In this document: one piece after another, positions 52,043-61,714 of the stretch
How positions within the stretch are numbered: the stretch's first letter is position 1
Layout of the letters: each line of letters begins with the position of its first letter
Origin: Haloarcula limicola
Lineage (GTDB): Archaea > Halobacteriota > Halobacteria > Halobacteriales > Haloarculaceae
Direction of reading: 5' to 3'
Assembly (NCBI RefSeq): GCF_010119205.1
Contig: NZ_WRXM01000001.1
Coordinates: forward strand, 1,240,001 to 1,304,000
Length of the DNA: 64,000 nucleotides
Notes under the pieces: generated by a model
What the model was told of the DNA's origin: nothing
The model's database searches: none
Seen by the model: only the letters and a program-made list of their open reading frames with translations
Made by a program: the position numbers and the translations under genes

Positions 52043-53260
52043 ATGAGCCGTTCGCGGACGGTCATCGTCGCCGTCATCCTGAGCACGTTCTTCGTCGGGT
52101 TCGGCGGGGGCGTCGTCTTCCCCATCCTGCCGAACCTCGGGGCGGTGCTCGGCATCTCGCCGTTCCTCGTCGGCCTCATCCTGAGCGCGAACCGCATCAC
52201 GCGCATCGTCGCCAACGCGCCGGCGGGGTCGCTCATCGACCGCGCGGGCACCCGGACGCCGTTCGTCGTCGGCCTGTTCATCGAGGGAGTGGCGACGATG
52301 GGCTACGTCGTCGCGATCAACGCGCCGCTGCCGGAGGCGTGGTTCCTCCTCGCGCGCGTGCTGTGGGGCATCGGGAGCGCGCTGGTCTTCGCGACGGCCT
52401 ACACCATCGCCGCCGACGTGAGCGACGCCGACTCCCGCGGGCAGAACATGGGCGTCGTCCGCGGCGGGATCACGCTCGGCTTCCCGGTGGGCCTGGTGCT
52501 CGGCGGCGTCGTCAGCGAGGCCTACAGCGTCACCGCCGCCTTCGCCGTCGCGGCGGCGTTCGCCCTGCTGGCGAGCGGCATCGCCTACCGACTGGTGCCC
52601 GAGACCCACGTCGACGGCACCGACCGCGGCGTCTCGCCCCTGGAGATCGACACGAGCAAGCCCGCGCTGACCGTCGGCCTCGTCAACTTCGGGCTCTACT
52701 TCGCGTACCTCGGCGCGCTGTTCTCGACGCTCGTCCTCGTCATCGAGGCGCGCGACCTCGCCACGCTGGGCTACGGCGCACAGGGGATGTCCGGCGGCCT
52801 GATGGCCGTGACCGTCGTCGCCGCCTCGGGGCTGATGCTCGGCGGCGGGAAGTTGAGCGACGGGGAGGGCCGCCGCGTGCCGGTGCTGCTCGGCTTCCTC
52901 GTCGTCTCGTTCTGCGGCTTCCTCCTGTTGACCGTCGCCGGCACGCTCCCGGCGTTCGTCGCGGCCTGCGTCCTCATCGGGGCCGGACAGGGCGGCTCCA
53001 GCGGCCCCCTCGTGGCCCTGCTGGCGGACCTCACGCCCAACGACCGCATGGGCCGGGCCACCGCGACGAACAACGTCCTGGGCGACTTCGGCGGCGCGCT
53101 CGGACCGATGGTCTCGCTCCCGCTCGTCGAGTCGATGGGTTTCACCGCGGTGTACGCCGCCTGCGCCGTGATCCCGCTGCTCGCCGCGGCGTTCCTCGTG
53201 ACCAGCATCTACCTCGATCACCGCTCGCTCACGCCCACCGCCGAGACCCCGGGCGAGTGA
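52043..53260 (+). CDS. MFS transporter
   Basis: This 405-residue carrier has about twelve membrane helices. The signature loop after helix 2 reads AGSLIDRAGTRTPFVVGL (near 59-76), and a second, weaker copy lies after helix 8 (GGKLSDGEGRRVPVLLG, near 270). The ATG at 52043 starts directly at MSRSRTVIVAVIL; an upstream Met adds a basic stretch unlike the family. It diverges from the ABC exporter operon across about 210 bases. It is probably an efflux or uptake carrier of unknown substrate. Confidence 0.88.
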   Translation: MSRSRTVIVAVILSTFFVGFGGGVVFPILPNLGAVLGISPFLVGLILSANRITRIVANAPAGSLIDRAGTRTPFVVGLFIEGVATMGYVVAINAPLPEAWFLLARVLWGIGSALVFATAYTIAADVSDADSRGQNMGVVRGGITLGFPVGLVLGGVVSEAYSVTAAFAVAAAFALLASGIAYRLVPETHVDGTDRGVSPLEIDTSKPALTVGLVNFGLYFAYLGALFSTLVLVIEARDLATLGYGAQGMSGGLMAVTVVAASGLMLGGGKLSDGEGRRVPVLLGFLVVSFCGFLLLTVAGTLPAFVAACVLIGAGQGGSSGPLVALLADLTPNDRMGRATATNNVLGDFGGALGPMVSLPLVESMGFTAVYAACAVIPLLAAAFLVTSIYLDHRSLTPTAETPGE

Positions 53261-53322
53261 CGCCGACACACCGCCCCTACCGACGGGGTTTTGCCCCGAC
53301 CGATTCGAGAAGCGAGTAACGG

Positions 53323-53781
53323 ATGCCGCCGACCGACGAGCGACCGACCGCTCCCTCGCTCTTACTCTACTTCGACGCGAGCGTGCTGTACGGCCCTGAC
53401 AACGGGACGCCGACCTCGGCGGCGGTCGGGTTCCTCGTCAAGGACGGAACGACGACGATACTCGAACGGTCGATGCACGTCGACGCCTTCGTCTCCAGCG
53501 CGCATCTGGAGTACCGAGCGCTGCTCGAGGCCGTTCGGGCCGTCGAGGAGCTCTCGACCACGGTGGCGTCGCTGCACGTCCACGGGGACGCTGACGCGGT
53601 GCTTCGCGCCGTGGACCCACGGCACCACGCGATGCCGGACGACGCCGTCGCTCGCCGGCGGGTGGCGTCCATTCACGAGTGCGTCGCGGACATTCCGGTT
53701 GTGACCTACCGAGCCGTCAAGCGAGGCGAAAACGAGCGTGCGCACGAACTGGCGCGGGCCGGGCACGACGAACCCAGATAG
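53323..53781 (+). CDS. RNase H-like fold protein with altered fourth active-site residue
   Basis: This 152-residue protein aligns with type 1 RNase H, which cuts the RNA strand of RNA/DNA hybrids. Active-site matches are Asp18 (YFDAS), Glu63 (HLEYRALLEAV) and Asp89 (GDADAV). The fourth acidic residue, Asp134 in Escherichia coli RNase HI (in NERCDELA), is His141 here in NERAHELA. Exchanges at that site in the E. coli enzyme are known to be tolerated, so activity is possible. It may serve RNA/DNA hybrid removal during replication. It sits between an MFS gene and the protease gene, with no obvious operon. Confidence 0.8.
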   Translation: MPPTDERPTAPSLLLYFDASVLYGPDNGTPTSAAVGFLVKDGTTTILERSMHVDAFVSSAHLEYRALLEAVRAVEELSTTVASLHVHGDADAVLRAVDPRHHAMPDDAVARRRVASIHECVADIPVVTYRAVKRGENERAHELARAGHDEPR

Positions 53782-53796
53782 CGGGTCGGTTTCTCC

Positions 53797-55323
53797 CTAC
53801 CGCCGGTCGGTAGCGGCCCGCACCGCCGCCGCCACGTCCAGTACGCCGGACCCGACGGCGTCGCGCCGCTGGCCGCTCACGTCGCTCGCGCTGTTCTCGA
53901 GGACGGACTCGATCTGGTTGGCGCTGAGGTCCGGGTTGGCGGTCGCCACCAGCGCGGCCGCGCCGGTCACCTGCGGCGCGGCCATCGAGGTGCCCGCGAA
54001 GTACGAGTAGGCCGCGCCGTAGACGTCCGGCGGCGTCGTCGAGAGGACGAGGTTCGTCGGGAAGGGCCACTCGGTGTCCGTAGCGAGCGTCTTCTCCAGC
54101 GTCTCGTAGCCGCCGCCGGGCGCGCCCAGCGTGACCTCGTTGGCCCCGTAGTTCGAGTAGAAGGCGAGCTCGTCGTTGGGACCGGTCGCGGAGACGCTGG
54201 TCGCGCCGGGGACGCTGTTGGGCGTCGTGAACACTCCGCCCCTGTTGAGTTCCGTACCGCTGTTGCCGGCGCTGACGACGACAAGGCTGTCCGAGGAGAC
54301 GGCGTCCTGAATCACCTGTCGGTAGGCACCCCTGAACCCTTCGCGGTTGAGTTGCGGGGGGAGCGGCGGCGTCCCGATGGAGAGGTTCATCGCGTCGACA
54401 CCCACCTCGTTCGCGGCGAAGTCGATGGCCGCGAGGATGTCGGCCGTCGTCGTCGAAGTGACGACCAGTTCCTCGGTCCGCTCGCCGCCTTCGCCCTCGA
54501 AGGTGACCTCCTGTCGCTCCCAGTAGAAGACGCGGTGGGGGGCGACCGTCGCGTCGGGCGCGGTCCCGGCGATGCCGGTGAAGCCGTCGCTGACTTCCTC
54601 GCCGACCGAGGCGGCGGCGATGCCGGCGACGTGCGAGCCGTGACCGTCCACGTCGTCGGAGGGGTGGCGGTCGTCGGTCACCGCGAAGGCGTCGGGGTCG
54701 TAGCCGACCACCGTCCCCTCGGCGTTCGTCACTTCGTCGGCGGCCGTCAGCGGGTCTTCGGGGAGGCGTACGTCGGTGCCACTCTCCGTAAAGACGCCGT
54801 CGTCGGGGTCCGTCCCGGCGACCCGTCGGAACAGCGCGCCGGGGACGAGGTTCGGCGCGAGGTCGGGGTGGTCGAGGTCCGACCCGGTGTCGACGACCGC
54901 GATCGTCGCGCCCTCGCCGGTCGTCACGTCGTGGGCCGCGGCGGCGTGGGTCGTCTGTTTGTCCCACTGCATTGGATACAGCGACTCGGCCCGAGTCTCG
55001 GCCGCGTCCTCGGGAAGCGAGGCGGACCGAGTCGGGCGTTCGAGGCGGAGTCGAACGTCCCGCGTGGCGCTCCGTACGCCGTCGACGCTCGACGGGTCGT
55101 CACCGCCGGCAGCGAGGAGGACGCGCCCGCCGGCGAGTTCGCGCGTGACGGTGAACCCCGCCTTTTCGAGCCGCCGCCGCACTCCCCTCCCGCGTGCCGA
55201 TACGATGTACCGATCCGTCGATTCCGCGGCGACCAACTGCGGACTCACCGCCGCGCCGCCCAGTAGCGCGCCGGCTCCTTTGAGAACGCTACGCCTGTCG
55301 AACCCCTTGCCAGCGTCTGACAT
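53797..55323 (-). CDS. Subtilisin-like secreted serine protease (halolysin type, S8)
   Basis: This 508-residue S8 protease has a Tat signal (FDRRSVLKG near 8-16) and a propeptide to about residue 120. The catalytic triad is Asp145 (VVDTGSD), His228 (DGHGSHVAG) and Ser446 (GTSMAAPQ), and the oxyanion residue is Asn354 (SAGNSG). The maturation segment before the catalytic domain ends near LYPMQWDKQ. Long acidic surface loops fit a halophilic extracellular protease. The protein ends soon after the catalytic domain and lacks the C-terminal extension found in many halolysins. A TATA box lies about 28 bases before the ATG. Confidence 0.92.
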   Translation of the reverse strand: MSDAGKGFDRRSVLKGAGALLGGAAVSPQLVAAESTDRYIVSARGRGVRRRLEKAGFTVTRELAGGRVLLAAGGDDPSSVDGVRSATRDVRLRLERPTRSASLPEDAAETRAESLYPMQWDKQTTHAAAAHDVTTGEGATIAVVDTGSDLDHPDLAPNLVPGALFRRVAGTDPDDGVFTESGTDVRLPEDPLTAADEVTNAEGTVVGYDPDAFAVTDDRHPSDDVDGHGSHVAGIAAASVGEEVSDGFTGIAGTAPDATVAPHRVFYWERQEVTFEGEGGERTEELVVTSTTTADILAAIDFAANEVGVDAMNLSIGTPPLPPQLNREGFRGAYRQVIQDAVSSDSLVVVSAGNSGTELNRGGVFTTPNSVPGATSVSATGPNDELAFYSNYGANEVTLGAPGGGYETLEKTLATDTEWPFPTNLVLSTTPPDVYGAAYSYFAGTSMAAPQVTGAAALVATANPDLSANQIESVLENSASDVSGQRRDAVGSGVLDVAAAVRAATDRR

Positions 55324-55350
55324 GGCAACGTCCCCAAGGGAGAGCGCCGG

Positions 55351-55357
55351 GATAAAA
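55351..55357 (-). promoter_or_regulatory. TATA box of the S8 protease gene
   Basis: On the minus strand the word TTTTATC lies 28-34 bases before the ATG at 55323, implying a very short leader. Confidence 0.5.
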
Positions 55358-55468
55358 CATCATGATTAATACGCAAGTAATCGGCCTGCGGGTGGTAGCC
55401 GTCGCTGTGCGGCGCGGGCCGGACGATGGCGAACAGAGCGAGAATCGAACGGGGGTAACGCGCCGACT

Positions 55469-56623
<1,155 letters not shown>

Positions 56624-56665
56624 ACGCTACCGTGAAACGCCCGGGGTGATAAACCGTGCTCTCCG

Positions 56666-57232
56666 TCACTGCCGCCCGGGCGACGACCCGTCACGCAGGT
56701 CCCGCTCGAAGTGGACGAGCTCGTAGCCCGCCTCCGTCGAGTGACCCACCTCGTCGTAGCCGGCGTCCCGATAGAACGCGACGGCCGCCGGTTGACTGCG
56801 CGCCGTCGTCGCCAGCACCCGGTCGTAGCCGAGTTCGATCGCGCGCGCTTCCAGTCGCGTCAACAGCGTCCGACCGTAACCCCGTCGCCAGTGCGTCGGC
56901 GCGACCCGCATCCGATGGAGTTCGGCCGCGCCCGGGACGGTTCGCTCGTCGTCGTGGCCCGCCTCGTTGGGGAGCAGGCCGCCGATCGCCACGACCCTTC
57001 CGTCGTGGGTAGTCGGCGGGCCGCGGCCGTCAGAGCGGTCGGTCGCGCCGCCGTCCGCGACGCCGACGAGGAACTCGCCGCCGTCGAGATAGCTCCTCTC
57101 CACGTCTCGCAAGTCCTCGGTCCCGGGAATCTCGGCCGGGTCGGTACCCGTCTCGCGCATCGCCCACTCGTGGAGGGTCCACACCGCATCGGCGTCGCGC
57201 GGGTCGTACCGGCGAAAGTGAACCTCGTCCAT
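56666..57232 (-). CDS. GNAT family N-acetyltransferase
   Basis: This 188-residue enzyme of the acetyl-CoA-dependent GNAT family has its core motif A in MRVAPTHWRRGYGRTLLTRLE (residues 110-130), with the RRGYGR phosphate loop, followed by a C-terminal AVAFYRDAGYDEVG strand. A Gly/Asp-rich loop at about 62-78 is extra. The ATG at 57232 was chosen; a GTG 15 bases upstream would add five residues. The acceptor could be a peptide, an amine or an antibiotic. It diverges from the lipid kinase gene. Confidence 0.85.
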   Translation of the reverse strand: MDEVHFRRYDPRDADAVWTLHEWAMRETGTDPAEIPGTEDLRDVERSYLDGGEFLVGVADGGATDRSDGRGPPTTHDGRVVAIGGLLPNEAGHDDERTVPGAAELHRMRVAPTHWRRGYGRTLLTRLEARAIELGYDRVLATTARSQPAAVAFYRDAGYDEVGHSTEAGYELVHFERDLRDGSSPGRQ

Positions 57233-57334
57233 CTCGGGCGTCGAGACGTGCCGGAGCGCGTTGTACGTGACGACTCCGACGGCGTCCGTGCCGACAGCGA
57301 GATACCTAAGTGTCAGACCGGCCTCGGGTTCCGT

Positions 57335-58237
57335 ATGCAAGTCGGTTCGCGTCGGTGTATCCTCAACCCCGTCAGCGGCGACGGCGAGCACGCCGACTAC
57401 GTCGAGCGATTGATGGAGGCCCGCGGGTTCGCCGTCGAGCGGACCGAGGGCGCGGGCGACGCCATCGAGATGGGACGCGAGGCCGGCGAAGCCGAGGCCA
57501 GCGAAGTGGCGGTCTGTGGCGGCGACGGCACCATCAACGAGGTGTTGCGCGGCCTCCATCGGGCCGACCACTTAGGCGAGGTGACGCTGAGCGTGATCCC
57601 CGCTGGAACGGCGAACCTGCTCGCGGGGACCATCGGCGTGACGGACGACGAGCACGGCGTCGAGGTGGCCGACACCGGGACGGTCCGCAGCGTCGACGTG
57701 GGGTTCGCCGACGACGAACCGTTCCTCGTCTCCTGTATCGCGGGCCTGACCGCCGACGCCAGCGTCGCGGCCTCCAGCGAACTCAAGGAGCGCTTCGGGA
57801 CGCTCGCCTTCCTGCTCTCGGGCGCACAGGAGGCCATCGAGTTCGACGGGCTGGATATCTCGCTGGAGGCCATCGGCGAGGACGGCCCGGTCCGGTGGTC
57901 CGGCGAAGTGGTCTGTCTGCTGGTCGGCAACGCTCGGAAGTTCGTCGAGCGCGGCGGGCAGGCCAACATGGAGGACGGCCTGCTGGACGTCGCGATCGTC
58001 GAGCGGATGCCGACCGGCAACCTCGTCGCCGAGGCCATCGGCCACCGGCTGCTGGCGACCGAGACGGAGGGCGTCACGCACGTCCGCGCTCGCGACATCT
58101 CCATCGAGAGCCGCGAGGAAGCGGTGTCGTTCAGCCGCGACGGCGAGCTCGCCGAACACGAGGCACTCGACATCTCGGTGGGCGAGCGCACGCTGGACCT
58201 GCGCGTCGGCTCCGAGTACGTGCCGGATCCCGAGTGA
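57335..58237 (+). CDS. Diacylglycerol/lipid kinase family protein
   Basis: This 300-residue protein resembles the DAGK catalytic domain family (YegS-like). The ATP-binding core includes NPVSGDG near 11 and the signature GGDGTINEV near 64-72. PAGTANLLAG near 92-101 and GLLDVAIVERM near 212 follow. The family phosphorylates lipids such as diacylglycerol or archaeal equivalents, using ATP. Here the archaeal ether-lipid diol is the probable acceptor. A TATA-like atacctaag lies about 30 bases upstream. Confidence 0.88.
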   Translation: MQVGSRRCILNPVSGDGEHADYVERLMEARGFAVERTEGAGDAIEMGREAGEAEASEVAVCGGDGTINEVLRGLHRADHLGEVTLSVIPAGTANLLAGTIGVTDDEHGVEVADTGTVRSVDVGFADDEPFLVSCIAGLTADASVAASSELKERFGTLAFLLSGAQEAIEFDGLDISLEAIGEDGPVRWSGEVVCLLVGNARKFVERGGQANMEDGLLDVAIVERMPTGNLVAEAIGHRLLATETEGVTHVRARDISIESREEAVSFSRDGELAEHEALDISVGERTLDLRVGSEYVPDPE

Positions 58238-58303
58238 GACGCGACGGCAGTCGTCGGTGGGAGTCGGGCGACAGTTAAGTACCCAGCCGCCGTTTTCCGA
58301 CAC

Positions 58304-58537
58304 ATGTCACCACCCGGACGTGAGGTCCAATACACCGAATCGGACGTCATCGAGGTGTTCAAGGACCGGGACGACTACGCCGAACCGCTGACCGCCTCGG
58401 AGGTCGCCGATCGACTCGGCTGTTCCCGTCGGACCGCCCTGAACAAACTCCACAGCCTCGAAGACGAGACCGACATCACGAGCAAGAAAGTCGGCGGCCG
58501 CTCGCGCGTGTGGTGGATCCCCGTGCGCACGGACTGA
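58304..58537 (+). CDS. Small winged helix-turn-helix protein
   Basis: This 77-residue protein consists mainly of one winged helix-turn-helix: ASEVADRLGCSRRTALNKLHSLED forms the recognition unit (residues 31-54) and RSRVWWIPV ends the wing. It is close to the small haloarchaeal HTH family with the GGRSRVWW signature. Promoter: the TATA-like gttaagta lies about 25-32 bases upstream. It lacks any sensor domain, so it may work as a simple DNA-binding or partner-dependent factor. Confidence 0.85.
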   Translation: MSPPGREVQYTESDVIEVFKDRDDYAEPLTASEVADRLGCSRRTALNKLHSLEDETDITSKKVGGRSRVWWIPVRTD

Positions 58538-58606
58538 CGCGCTCGTGCGGTAGCCCCTCGTACGCTAGCCGCTCACACGCCTCACGCCCCGGAATCGGCC
58601 AACGGG

Positions 58607-58612
58607 CATATC
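58607..58612 (+). promoter_or_regulatory. TATA box of the arylsulfotransferase-like gene
   Basis: The word catatc in gggcatatcac lies 25-30 bases before the ATG at 58637, the usual haloarchaeal spacing. Confidence 0.5.
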
Positions 58613-58636
58613 ACTCCTCGGGTCCATCGGCCGACA

Positions 58637-60025
58637 ATGACCGATAGCAGGCGTCTCAGCGCTGGACTTGCTGTCCTGACGCTGTTATTTGCGTTTCTCT
58701 TAGCTACCAGTTACGCCAGCGCACAGCTGAGCGGCGACGAGATCCGCGGCGATCCGGCGGTCGAGCGCGCGCTCCAGACCGGCGAGCGCGACCCGGTCGT
58801 GGGCCCGCGCGACAACCTCACCGTCGTCGCCACGGACTCGACGGCCTTCACGAGCGACCAGGGCGACAGCGCCCGCAAGCGCGCCGAGCTCGTCGCGTTC
58901 GCCCCCGACGGCAGCATCTACTACGCGAACGACAGCCACACTCGCTACTGGGACGTGGACCCCGTGCCGGGGACCAACGCCACCGTCGAGTACGTCTACG
59001 CCCAGCACCTCACGCCCGAGCAGTGCGACGCCGAGACGGTCTGTACCCGCAACGGCGTCGAGCGCGCGAACCTGACGACCGGCGAGGTGACCTCGATATA
59101 TAGCCGCATCACGCCCGGGAAGCACTCGACGCGCTGGCACGACGTCGACCGGCTCGGCGAGGACCGCCTGCTGGTCGCCGACATCGACCGCGATCGGGCC
59201 TACGTCGTCAACACGACGACCGGGCTCGTCGAGTGGTCCTGGGACGCCCAGGCGGACTACAACACCTCCAGCGGCGGCCCCTACCCCTCCGACTGGACGC
59301 ACCTCAACGACGTCGAGTACGTCGAGATCGACGGCCGGCCGACGGTGATGGCGAGCCTGCGCAACCAGGACCAGGTCGTCTTCATCGACATGGAGCGCGG
59401 GCTGCGCGAGGACTGGACGCTCGGGGAGGACGGCGACCACGACACGCTGTACGAACAGCACAACCCCGACTTCATCCCGGCCGAGCGCGGCGGGCCCGCC
59501 GTCCTCGTCGCCGACTCCGAGAACGGTCGCGTGCTGGAGTACCAGCGCGAGGACGGCGAGTGGGTCCGCTCCTGGGAGTGGAAGGACTCGCGGCTGACGT
59601 GGGTCCGGGACGCCGACCGCCTCCCGAACGGCCACACGCTCATGGCCGACTCCAACGGCGACCGCGTCCTCGAAGTCGACGAGTCCGGCGAGGTGGTCTG
59701 GAGCGCCGACATCGGCTTCCCCTACGAGGCGGAGCGCTTCGGCACCGGTGACGAGAGCGCGGGCGGGCGGAGCGCCGCCGCGCTCGGGCTCCCCGACCGG
59801 ACGCCGAACGCCAGCGACCGCGGGTCGGTCGGTCGGGTGAAGGCCGCCCTGCCCCAGAAGGTCGTCAACGGCGTGGCCTACCTCCTGCCCGGCTGGATGG
59901 GGACCCTCGACGTCGTCTCGGTGCTGGGACTGCTCGTCACCGCACCGCTGTTGCTGGCCGTCGAGTGGCGACGACGCGACCTCTCGGTGAGCGTCCGCTC
60001 GCCGCTTCAGTTCCGGAAACGATGA
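58637..60025 (+). CDS. Arylsulfotransferase-like beta-propeller membrane protein
   Basis: This 462-residue protein has a signal or anchor helix (about 8-30) and then repeated propeller blades: RWHDVDRLGEDRLLVADID, DWTHLNDVEYV, HNPDFIP and VRDADRLPNGHTLMADS. Several carry the His/Asn/Asp set seen in arylsulfotransferases (ASST). A final membrane helix lies near 425-447, followed by a basic tail, so it should display the propeller outside. ASST enzymes pass sulfate between phenolic groups; sulfate transfer to glycans is an inference. Its stop overlaps the next gene (ATGA). Confidence 0.82.
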   Translation: MTDSRRLSAGLAVLTLLFAFLLATSYASAQLSGDEIRGDPAVERALQTGERDPVVGPRDNLTVVATDSTAFTSDQGDSARKRAELVAFAPDGSIYYANDSHTRYWDVDPVPGTNATVEYVYAQHLTPEQCDAETVCTRNGVERANLTTGEVTSIYSRITPGKHSTRWHDVDRLGEDRLLVADIDRDRAYVVNTTTGLVEWSWDAQADYNTSSGGPYPSDWTHLNDVEYVEIDGRPTVMASLRNQDQVVFIDMERGLREDWTLGEDGDHDTLYEQHNPDFIPAERGGPAVLVADSENGRVLEYQREDGEWVRSWEWKDSRLTWVRDADRLPNGHTLMADSNGDRVLEVDESGEVVWSADIGFPYEAERFGTGDESAGGRSAAALGLPDRTPNASDRGSVGRVKAALPQKVVNGVAYLLPGWMGTLDVVSVLGLLVTAPLLLAVEWRRRDLSVSVRSPLQFRKR

Positions 60026-61671
60026 CGGGTGACACGACCTCCACGGACGCGGTGAGCGCCGGTTCGGCGACGCCGGACTCGACGGCCGCAGACGCGAGGG
60101 CGACCGACGGAGCGACGACCGAGAGCGCCCCCGGGCGGCTGCGGCGAGCGCTCCGGCCCTCGCCCCTCTCCGAGCGGGACTGGCCGTGGCTCGCGTGGCC
60201 GCTGCTGGTCGGGCTCGTCGTGACGGCTATCTACGTCGCCACGAACGCCTACCCGGCCTTCGGTGCGGGGCTCTACACGCTCACCGCCGACGCGATCCGG
60301 GCGAACGGCTACGCGCTGCCGGCGACGGTGCCGCACTACGGGCCGCGCGGGGTCCCGCTGGCCTATCCGCCGCTGGTGTTCTACGCGCTCGCGGTGCTTC
60401 GGGACCTCGGCGCGCCGACGTTCGCCACGGCGATGTACCTCCCGCCGCTGATCACGGTCGCGGCGCTCGTCCCCGCGTATCTCTTGGGCCGCGACCTCCT
60501 CGGCGACCGCCGCGCGGGGACGGCCGTCGCCCTCTTGGTCGGGCTGAACCCGCAGGTGCTCCAGTGGCACATCTCGGCCGGGGGCCTCGTCCGCGCGCCC
60601 GCCTTCCTCCTCGCGCTCTGCGGGGCCTACGCCGCGCTCCGCATCTTCCGCGACGGCGAGACGGCGTGGGTCCCCGTCGGCCTCCTCGGGTTCGTGCTGG
60701 TCGCGCTGACCCACCCCACCTACACGCTGTTCGTCGTCCTGACGTACCTCCTGTTCTGGGCCGGCTACGACCGGTCGCCGCTCGGCCTCGCGCGGGGCGC
60801 GGTCGTCGGCCTCGGCGGCGCGTTGCTCGTCTCGCCGTGGCTGGCGACCGTCGCGAGCACGCACGGGCCGGGCGTGTTCACCGGAGCCGCGGGCACCCAC
60901 GGCGGCGTCGGCGGCGGGCTGACACAGCTCCTGCAGTACGGTCCGTCGTTCGCGCTGCTCCCCGTCGCGGCCGCCGTCGTCCTGCTCCTGACGCGCCACC
61001 GCGTCGTCGGCGTCTGGACGCTGGCCGTCTGGCTGGCGTTCGCCCAGTCCCGGTTCACCTACGCCGTCGGAGCCGTCGCGGTGGTCGCGTCGGTGGTCGT
61101 CCTCACCGACCGGTACGGCGGGGGCGTGGGCGCGACCGTGAACGCGAACGTCGGGACGGCCGGCCGAGTCGCCGTCGCCGCGCTCCTCGTCGTCTCCGCC
61201 GCCGGCGTGGCCGGCATCGGCTACGAGTTCGCCGGGCCGGACGGGACGACCCCGGAGTTCGTCGACGACCGCGACGTGGCGGCGATGGAGTGGGCCGCCG
61301 AGGAGACGCCGCCCGACGCGACGTTCGTCGTCCTCGGGGACGCCGCGGAATGGTTCCCGGCCGTCGCCGAGCGGACCATCCTCGTCTCGCCGTGGGGCGC
61401 GGAGTGGCGCGGCCCGGACACCTACGGTCCCCACCTCGGCGCGTTCAAGAACGTCTCGCGGTGTCAGTCCGCCAGTTGCGTCGAGCGCTCGCTCTCGGCC
61501 GTCGACGCCCGCCCCGACTACCTCTACGTGCCCAAAGAGTCCTACACGGTCCGTGGCCACGACGAGCAGAACGTCGGGACGCTCGACCGCTCGCTCGCGC
61601 TCAGCGGCCGCTACGAACCCGTCTTCGAGAACGAGGGCGTCGTCGTCTTCCGTCGGACGGCGTCGGACTGA
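60022..61671 (+). CDS. GT-C type membrane glycosyltransferase-like protein
   Basis: This 549-residue polytopic protein has about ten to twelve membrane helices and a soluble C-terminal domain (about 415-549) containing FVVLGDAAEWFPAVAERTILVSPWGAEW. The first outer loop holds LYTLTADAIRANGYALP near 91, the GT-C-like region. Such enzymes transfer sugars from lipid-linked donors on the outer face. The N-terminal 45 residues are a Thr/Ala/Ser-rich tail. The gene overlaps the sulfotransferase-like gene, so the two proteins probably build or decorate one glycan. Confidence 0.82.
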   Translation: MTGDTTSTDAVSAGSATPDSTAADARATDGATTESAPGRLRRALRPSPLSERDWPWLAWPLLVGLVVTAIYVATNAYPAFGAGLYTLTADAIRANGYALPATVPHYGPRGVPLAYPPLVFYALAVLRDLGAPTFATAMYLPPLITVAALVPAYLLGRDLLGDRRAGTAVALLVGLNPQVLQWHISAGGLVRAPAFLLALCGAYAALRIFRDGETAWVPVGLLGFVLVALTHPTYTLFVVLTYLLFWAGYDRSPLGLARGAVVGLGGALLVSPWLATVASTHGPGVFTGAAGTHGGVGGGLTQLLQYGPSFALLPVAAAVVLLLTRHRVVGVWTLAVWLAFAQSRFTYAVGAVAVVASVVVLTDRYGGGVGATVNANVGTAGRVAVAALLVVSAAGVAGIGYEFAGPDGTTPEFVDDRDVAAMEWAAEETPPDATFVVLGDAAEWFPAVAERTILVSPWGAEWRGPDTYGPHLGAFKNVSRCQSASCVERSLSAVDARPDYLYVPKESYTVRGHDEQNVGTLDRSLALSGRYEPVFENEGVVVFRRTASD

Positions 61672-61714
61672 ACGCTCGGGGTATCGCTTTGGTGCTCACG
61701 CTCGAAGAGGCGAT

